Source: CAYUIV01 sp964444925 (lineage in GTDB: Bacteria > Pseudomonadota > Gammaproteobacteria > Diplorickettsiales > Diplorickettsiaceae). From it: 18,796 bases of DNA. Each line of letters begins with the position of its first letter. The first letter of the stretch is position 1. Under the pieces are notes generated by a model that ran no database searches, was not told the origin of the DNA, and worked only from the letters and a program-made list of their open reading frames with translations. Position numbers and translations under genes: made by a program. This document shows, piece after piece, positions 15,541 through 18,796 of this stretch. The stretch spans positions 1 to 18,796 of the forward strand of contig CAYUIV010000012.1 in the NCBI GenBank assembly GCA_964444925.1. Reading direction: 5' to 3'.

Positions 15541-16089
15541 ATGCATCCAAACCCCAATAACCGTATTTGGATTGATCTTGAAATGACGGGTTTAAACCCT
15601 CTCTACGATCATATTATTGAAATTGCAACCGTCATCACAGACAAAGATTTAGAAATAATTGCAAAAGGTCCTGTCTTTGCCATTCACCAGCCAGATACGA
15701 TATTAGAGCGTATGGATAACTGGAATATAAAGCAGCATACTCGCTCTGGATTATTAGCGCGTGTTAAAGATAGTCAAACGACAGTACAAATGGCAGAAGA
15801 AATAACGCTTGACTTTATTATGCAGCATGTTCCACCCAACAAATCTCCCATGTGTGGTAATACCATTTGCCAAGATCGACGGTTTTTATTTCAGTATATG
15901 CCAGTATTAGAGAAATACTTTCACTATCGTAATTTAGATGTCAGTGTTTTGAAAGAATTAGCGTATCTTTGGAAGCCTGATTTACTGAATGGATTTGAAA
16001 AAAAATCACAACATCTAGCACTTGAAGACGCGATGGACTCTATTAGAGAATTAAAATATTATCGTGATACTTTTTTGAAGTTGGATTAG
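15541..16089 (+). CDS. orn: Oligoribonuclease
   Basis: 3'-to-5' exoribonuclease that finishes RNA decay by cutting very short oligonucleotides, including pGpG from cyclic-di-GMP breakdown. The 182 residues are full length (E. coli ~181). All DEDDh catalytic residues are present at the usual numbers: D12 and E14 in WIDLEMTGL, D112 in CGNTICQDRRFL, and H158 and D163 in HLALEDAMDSI. The conserved HTRSGL follows at 66-71. The start ATG gives the family N-terminus directly. efp starts 2 nt after the stop, so the pair is co-transcribed. orn-efp is not the common gammaproteobacterial order. Confidence 0.96.
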   Translation: MHPNPNNRIWIDLEMTGLNPLYDHIIEIATVITDKDLEIIAKGPVFAIHQPDTILERMDNWNIKQHTRSGLLARVKDSQTTVQMAEEITLDFIMQHVPPNKSPMCGNTICQDRRFLFQYMPVLEKYFHYRNLDVSVLKELAYLWKPDLLNGFEKKSQHLALEDAMDSIRELKYYRDTFLKLD

Positions 16090-16091
16090 CG

Positions 16092-16658
16092 ATGAGTGAT
16101 TATAGTCCTAACGAATTAAAAGCAGGTCTACGTGTTTTACTTGAAAAAGTGCCGTATCTGCTCATAGAAAATGAATATGTTAAACCAGGAAAGGGACAAG
16201 CGTTTAATAGAATTAAGCTGCGGAATCTTAAAACGAACCGTATTATAGAGCGCACCTTGAGGTCAAATGATAAACTAAAAGCAGCAGACATCGTTGAAAT
16301 AGAGGTAGAATATGTATACCGAGACAATAACAATTGGTATTTTATGGATCCTATTAGCTATGAACAGTATAGTGTTGCCTTGGATACTGTAAATGAAAAT
16401 ACGCGTTGGATTACAACAAAAACACGTTGTACGCTCGTTTTATTCAATGCACTGCCACTCCAATTAATACCTCCTAATTTTGTTTACTTAAAAGTTTTAG
16501 AAACAGATCCTGGTGTACGTGGAGACACGACTCAAGGAGGTAGTAAAGCTGCTATATTAGAGACTAACGCCACTATTCGCGTACCACTTTTTATTCAAAT
16601 TGGAGACAAGGTAAAAGTGGATACACGTACAGGAGTTTACCTTGAACGTGTCAAATAG
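16092..16658 (+). CDS. efp: Elongation factor P
   Basis: Ribosome-bound factor that relieves stalling at polyproline stretches. The 188 residues cover the N-terminal KOW-like domain and two OB domains. The loop EYVKPGKGQAF at 28-38 places K34 exactly where E. coli EF-P carries beta-lysylation by EpmA/EpmB, so this lineage probably uses that pathway; the modifying genes are not in the window. Further conserved parts are PPNFVYLKVLETDPGVRGDT (about 135-154) and VPLFIQIGDKVKVDTRTG (about 165-182), and the VK terminus. It is translationally close to orn (TAG, 2 nt, ATG). It converges with ndk. Confidence 0.96.
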   Translation: MSDYSPNELKAGLRVLLEKVPYLLIENEYVKPGKGQAFNRIKLRNLKTNRIIERTLRSNDKLKAADIVEIEVEYVYRDNNNWYFMDPISYEQYSVALDTVNENTRWITTKTRCTLVLFNALPLQLIPPNFVYLKVLETDPGVRGDTTQGGSKAAILETNATIRVPLFIQIGDKVKVDTRTGVYLERVK

Positions 16659-16665
16659 GCTAAAA

Positions 16666-17091
16666 TTATAATTTACTTTCACATAACTCCGCTTCAGAAA
16701 AAAAGAATGCAATTTCACGTTTTGCATTCTCCACACTATCTGAACCATGTACAGCATTTTCTGTGACACTCTTTGCAAATTCTGCACGGAGTGTATGGGG
16801 TTTTGGTTGATAAGTTTCCCCAATCAATGCTCGATAACAAGCCACTGCATCTTCTCTTTGAAGGACTTGTACAAGAACAGGACCGGAAACCATGAATTTA
16901 ATTAAATCTTCAAAAAAACTTTTTCCTTCGTGTATTGCGTAGAAATTGTTAGCCGTTTTTTGATGTAGCCATAGCATTTTCATTCCTACAATAATAAAAC
17001 CGGCTTTATAAATACGATCGATAACAATACCTGCTTTTTTAGCAGCAATCGTATCGGGTTTCAAAATAGAAAGCGTTTTTTGTAAAGTCAT
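16666..17091 (-). CDS. ndk: Nucleoside diphosphate kinase
   Basis: Transfers the gamma phosphate from ATP to nucleoside diphosphates through a phosphohistidine, balancing NTP and dNTP pools. From MTLQKTLSIL it is 141 residues, the usual size. K11 (ILKPD), FYAIHEGKSFF, the GP near 70-71, TLRAEF, and the catalytic H115 in NAVHGSDSVENAKREI are all present. The loop GETYQPKPHTLR appears two residues shorter than the E. coli loop between GATNP and TLR. I chose the ATG at 17089-17091 because AAGGAG lies 6-7 nt upstream; the frame could extend 12 codons further. It is convergent with efp and preceded by an inverted repeat (17114-17140). Confidence 0.95.
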   Translation of the reverse strand: MTLQKTLSILKPDTIAAKKAGIVIDRIYKAGFIIVGMKMLWLHQKTANNFYAIHEGKSFFEDLIKFMVSGPVLVQVLQREDAVACYRALIGETYQPKPHTLRAEFAKSVTENAVHGSDSVENAKREIAFFFSEAELCESKL

Positions 17092-17113
17092 TGTCGACTC
17101 CTTCAAATGCAAT

Positions 17114-17140
17114 ACACTGAAAGACAATATAATTCAGTGT
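17114..17140 (-). promoter_or_regulatory. Inverted repeat in the ndk promoter/leader
   Basis: ACACTGAA (17114-17121) and TTCAGTGT (17133-17140) form a perfect 8-bp inverted repeat with an 11-bp AT-rich centre. On the minus strand the centre contains TATATT, a possible -10. CAGTGTAAA occurs here (17135-17143) and again at 17161-17169. It could be an operator or a 5' hairpin. No regulator is recognised. Confidence 0.4.
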
Positions 17141-17210
17141 AAATTAAATGTTTTAGTAAACAGTGTAAAAAATAATCATGAAAATATTTGACTATTTTTA
17201 AGTACACAGG

Positions 17211-17284
17211 GGTGAACGATGGGACTTGAACCCACGACCACTGGAACCACAATCCAGCGCTCTGCCAGCTGAGCTACGTCCACC
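17211..17284 (-). tRNA. tRNA-His (anticodon GTG)
   Basis: The cloverleaf on the minus strand includes the extra G-1 (17284) that pairs with C73, the identity mark of tRNA-His. Acceptor GTGGACG/CGTTCAC, loop TTGTGGT with anticodon GTG, T arm GTGGG-TTCAAGT-CCCAT. CCT, not CCA, follows C73, so CCA must be added after transcription. It is last in a Pro-Arg-His cluster. Confidence 0.95.
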
Positions 17285-17290
17285 ACAATT

Positions 17291-17367
<77 letters not shown>

Positions 17368-17404
17368 CAGCATCGATCTTTCTATATGCTAATTTAATCA
17401 AGAT

Positions 17405-17481
17405 TGGTCGGGGCAGAGGGATTTGAACCCCCGACCCTCTGCTCCCAAAGCAGATGCGCTGCCAGACTGCGCTATACCCCG
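17405..17481 (-). tRNA. tRNA-Pro (anticodon TGG)
   Basis: Cloverleaf on the minus strand: acceptor CGGGGTA/TGCCCCG starting with C1 as usual for tRNA-Pro, anticodon loop TTTGGGA (anticodon TGG), T arm GGGGG-TTCAAAT-CCCTC. A73 and CCA are encoded (17405-17407). It is first in the Pro-Arg-His cluster. Confidence 0.95.
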
Positions 17482-17493
17482 TGCAAACCGATC

Positions 17494-17522
17494 ATAGTAA
17501 ATCTTACGTTCAAGTTTATCAA
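17494..17522 (-). promoter_or_regulatory. Promoter of the tRNA-Pro-Arg-His cluster
   Basis: TTGATA (17517-17522) and TACTAT (17494-17499) are separated by exactly 17 bp on the minus strand, 12 nt before tRNA-Pro. It is close to consensus and well placed. The rest of 17523-17690 holds nothing I can assign. Confidence 0.6.
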
Positions 17523-17690
17523 ATAGCAATTTTTTGCACGAGCGTTTGTGAATGATCAGTTGATTTTTTTAAAGTACATTGTAGCAAACTTTTAATAAAT
17601 TTCATGCATAAAAAGATTAACTACTACATGAGGTATAAATCAACAGTACGGGTATTATGCGAATTTTTTATGATCATCTTAAAGATAGGA

Positions 17691-17717
17691 TACTATTTTT
17701 GCTTATTTTAAGAGGAG
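17691..17717 (+). promoter_or_regulatory. -10 and ribosome binding site of the second ankyrin gene
   Basis: TACTAT (17691-17696) has a poor -35 (TTATGA) 17 bp upstream. GAGGAG (17712-17717) directly abuts ATG 17718 and lies 3 nt before ATG 17721. The second ATG is therefore the likelier start, with short spacing. Confidence 0.4.
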
Positions 17718-17720
17718 ATG

Positions 17721-18796
17721 ATGGCTTTACTTCACGACGCAATAGAGAAAAATGATCAAGCTATGGTCGAAAGGCTTTTAAGTAATGGCGCTGATATTAA
17801 TGAGATCGATGAAGAGCACAGTACACCATTGATAGAGGCCATTTCACAAGCTTTATGTACGCCAAATTATGCACTCATCCATTCTTTATTAAATCACAAT
17901 GTGATAGACGTCAATAAAAAAAAACATAGCTGCTCCAAGTCCGCCCTACAAATAGCTGTCTCTAGGTTTTTTACAAGACAAAATTCTTTAAAGAAAAAAA
18001 GACAAAGAAACCAAAGAGATGAAAATAAAATAAATGATCTAAATTTAATTGAAAAACTGTTGCAAAAAGGCGCAAATCCTAATTCTGCAGAAAATTCTTT
18101 GTTTCTGCCACCTTTATTTGAAGCTGTTCAATACAACTCTCTAGACTTAATAAAACTTTTGCTAAAATACGGTGCCGATATTAATCAGCGTGATAGGCAT
18201 GGACAAACTGCTTTATTTTTTGCAATAAAGTGTTCTTTTGCAAAAGATAAAACGGTTTGTTATTTCATGTCGATAGAGAAAAGTAAATTTGATATTAACT
18301 TACAAGATAATAAAGGTCGTTCACTTTTCCATGAAGTAGTCAATAAAAATCGTACAACGCTCGTACCTTTATTTTTAGCTGCTCAGGCAAATATTAATAC
18401 ATATGATTATGCGGGTAAAACCCCTTGGTTGATAGCGTTAGAAAATAAAAAAGTAACACGAGAGACAGTTGATGCATTATTAATATACGGTCTTCCTTTT
18501 ATAGAAAGGAAAAGTACATTTACACAAGAGATAATACATGCAATGCTGGATCGATCCAGTTTATCGGCAACTTCCAAAGGAGAAATATTAATAAAGAGTT
18601 TTCCTGAAATTAAAATGTGGGTAACTGGTCTATTTAAAGAAAATATTGAAGATCAAGATAATCAAGTCATATCCTTTTATAGTAAAATTCCAATGGAAAT
18701 TCATCATGAAATTACTAAAGTATTGCTTGAGAACATTTTCTGTTGCTCTCCTGAAACCTTAAAAAAGGTTTACACATGGATTCAAAGCTATCAAAA
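17721..18796 (+). CDS. Ankyrin-repeat protein with F-box/PRANC-like C-terminal segment (3' truncated by window)
   Basis: At least 358 residues, running off the window end with no stop. Ankyrin repeats begin at once: 2-24 (LLHDAIEKNDQAMVERLLSN), then GADINEID, 34-66, 105-125 (IEKLLQKGANPNS), 129-158 (PPLFEAVQYNSLDLIKLLLK with YGADINQRD), 161-195, 199-230 and 231-258. A lysine/arginine-rich insert (KKKRQRNQRDENK, 91-103) interrupts repeat two-three and could be a nuclear-localisation-like patch. Past the repeats, SKIPMEIHHEITKVLLENIF (321-340) resembles the start of F-box or PRANC domains of eukaryotic-type adaptors. No signal peptide. An A9 run at 17916-17924 in the coding frame is prone to slippage. 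A host-directed effector role is inference. It is unlike the 11834-12967 ankyrin protein in sequence. Confidence 0.85.
   Translation, partial: MALLHDAIEKNDQAMVERLLSNGADINEIDEEHSTPLIEAISQALCTPNYALIHSLLNHNVIDVNKKKHSCSKSALQIAVSRFFTRQNSLKKKRQRNQRDENKINDLNLIEKLLQKGANPNSAENSLFLPPLFEAVQYNSLDLIKLLLKYGADINQRDRHGQTALFFAIKCSFAKDKTVCYFMSIEKSKFDINLQDNKGRSLFHEVVNKNRTTLVPLFLAAQANINTYDYAGKTPWLIALENKKVTRETVDALLIYGLPFIERKSTFTQEIIHAMLDRSSLSATSKGEILIKSFPEIKMWVTGLFKENIEDQDNQVISFYSKIPMEIHHEITKVLLENIFCCSPETLKKVYTWIQSYQ

Noticed and set aside
17135..17169. Possible CRISPR-like repeats (CAGTGTAAA twice)
   Set aside because: Only two 9-nt copies with no regular spacers; more likely a regulatory repeat or chance. No CRISPR array is visible in the window.

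Overview
The window looks like part of the chromosome of an AT-rich, host-associated gammaproteobacterium, possibly an intracellular Legionellales-like lineage. The 23S/5S rRNA, an elongation factor P with the modified-lysine loop VKPGKGQAF, MinC, IspB, RluC and Orn are all of gammaproteobacterial type. The two ankyrin-repeat genes, decaying genes, low GC and few transport genes suggest an intracellular or symbiotic life. The order-level placement is inference from gene content, not from a phylogeny.

Layout. Positions 1-863 hold the 3' quarter of a 23S rRNA gene and the 5S gene. A plus-strand ddl (980-2044) follows and meets a minus-strand gene of unknown function. From 8712 down to 2956 the minus strand carries a dense block: tRNA-Lys, a PilN/PilP-like hybrid gene, a short secretin (PilQ/HofQ type), gpsA, a DsbB-like gene, then after a promoter gap an OmpR-type regulator with a damaged receiver, minC and ispB. 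Positions 9128-11511 are an accessory region: two convergent, broken genes that appear to be paralogues of each other, one of them crossed by a 100-N assembly gap. A minus-strand ankyrin gene follows (11834-12967) with its own promoter, strong ribosome binding site and terminator. tRNA-Leu(CAA) overlaps the 3' end of the convergent rluC. Next come a putative outer-membrane barrel protein, the tight pair orn-efp, ndk on the other strand, a tRNA-Pro/Arg/His cluster, and a second ankyrin gene that runs off the window end.

How the genes fit together. Most are housekeeping genes: peptidoglycan precursor (ddl), quinone side chain (ispB), septum placement (minC), phospholipid precursor (gpsA), ribosome and RNA functions (rRNA, tRNAs, rluC, orn, efp) and nucleotide balance (ndk). 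The pilNP-secretin-gpsA-dsbB block could make a DNA-uptake or pilus-type secretin plus a disulfide-forming membrane protein. The secretin has exactly two cysteines in its mature form. The ankyrin proteins are candidate effectors.

The points most worth a second look are: (1) the paralogous, convergent broken gene pair at 9128-11511; (2) the PilN-tail/PilP-domain hybrid; (3) the response regulator that lost three of its conserved receiver residues; (4) a tRNA-Lys in which the universal G19-C56 tertiary pair appears swapped to A19-U56; and (5) an F-box/PRANC-like segment at the C-terminal side of the last ankyrin protein.
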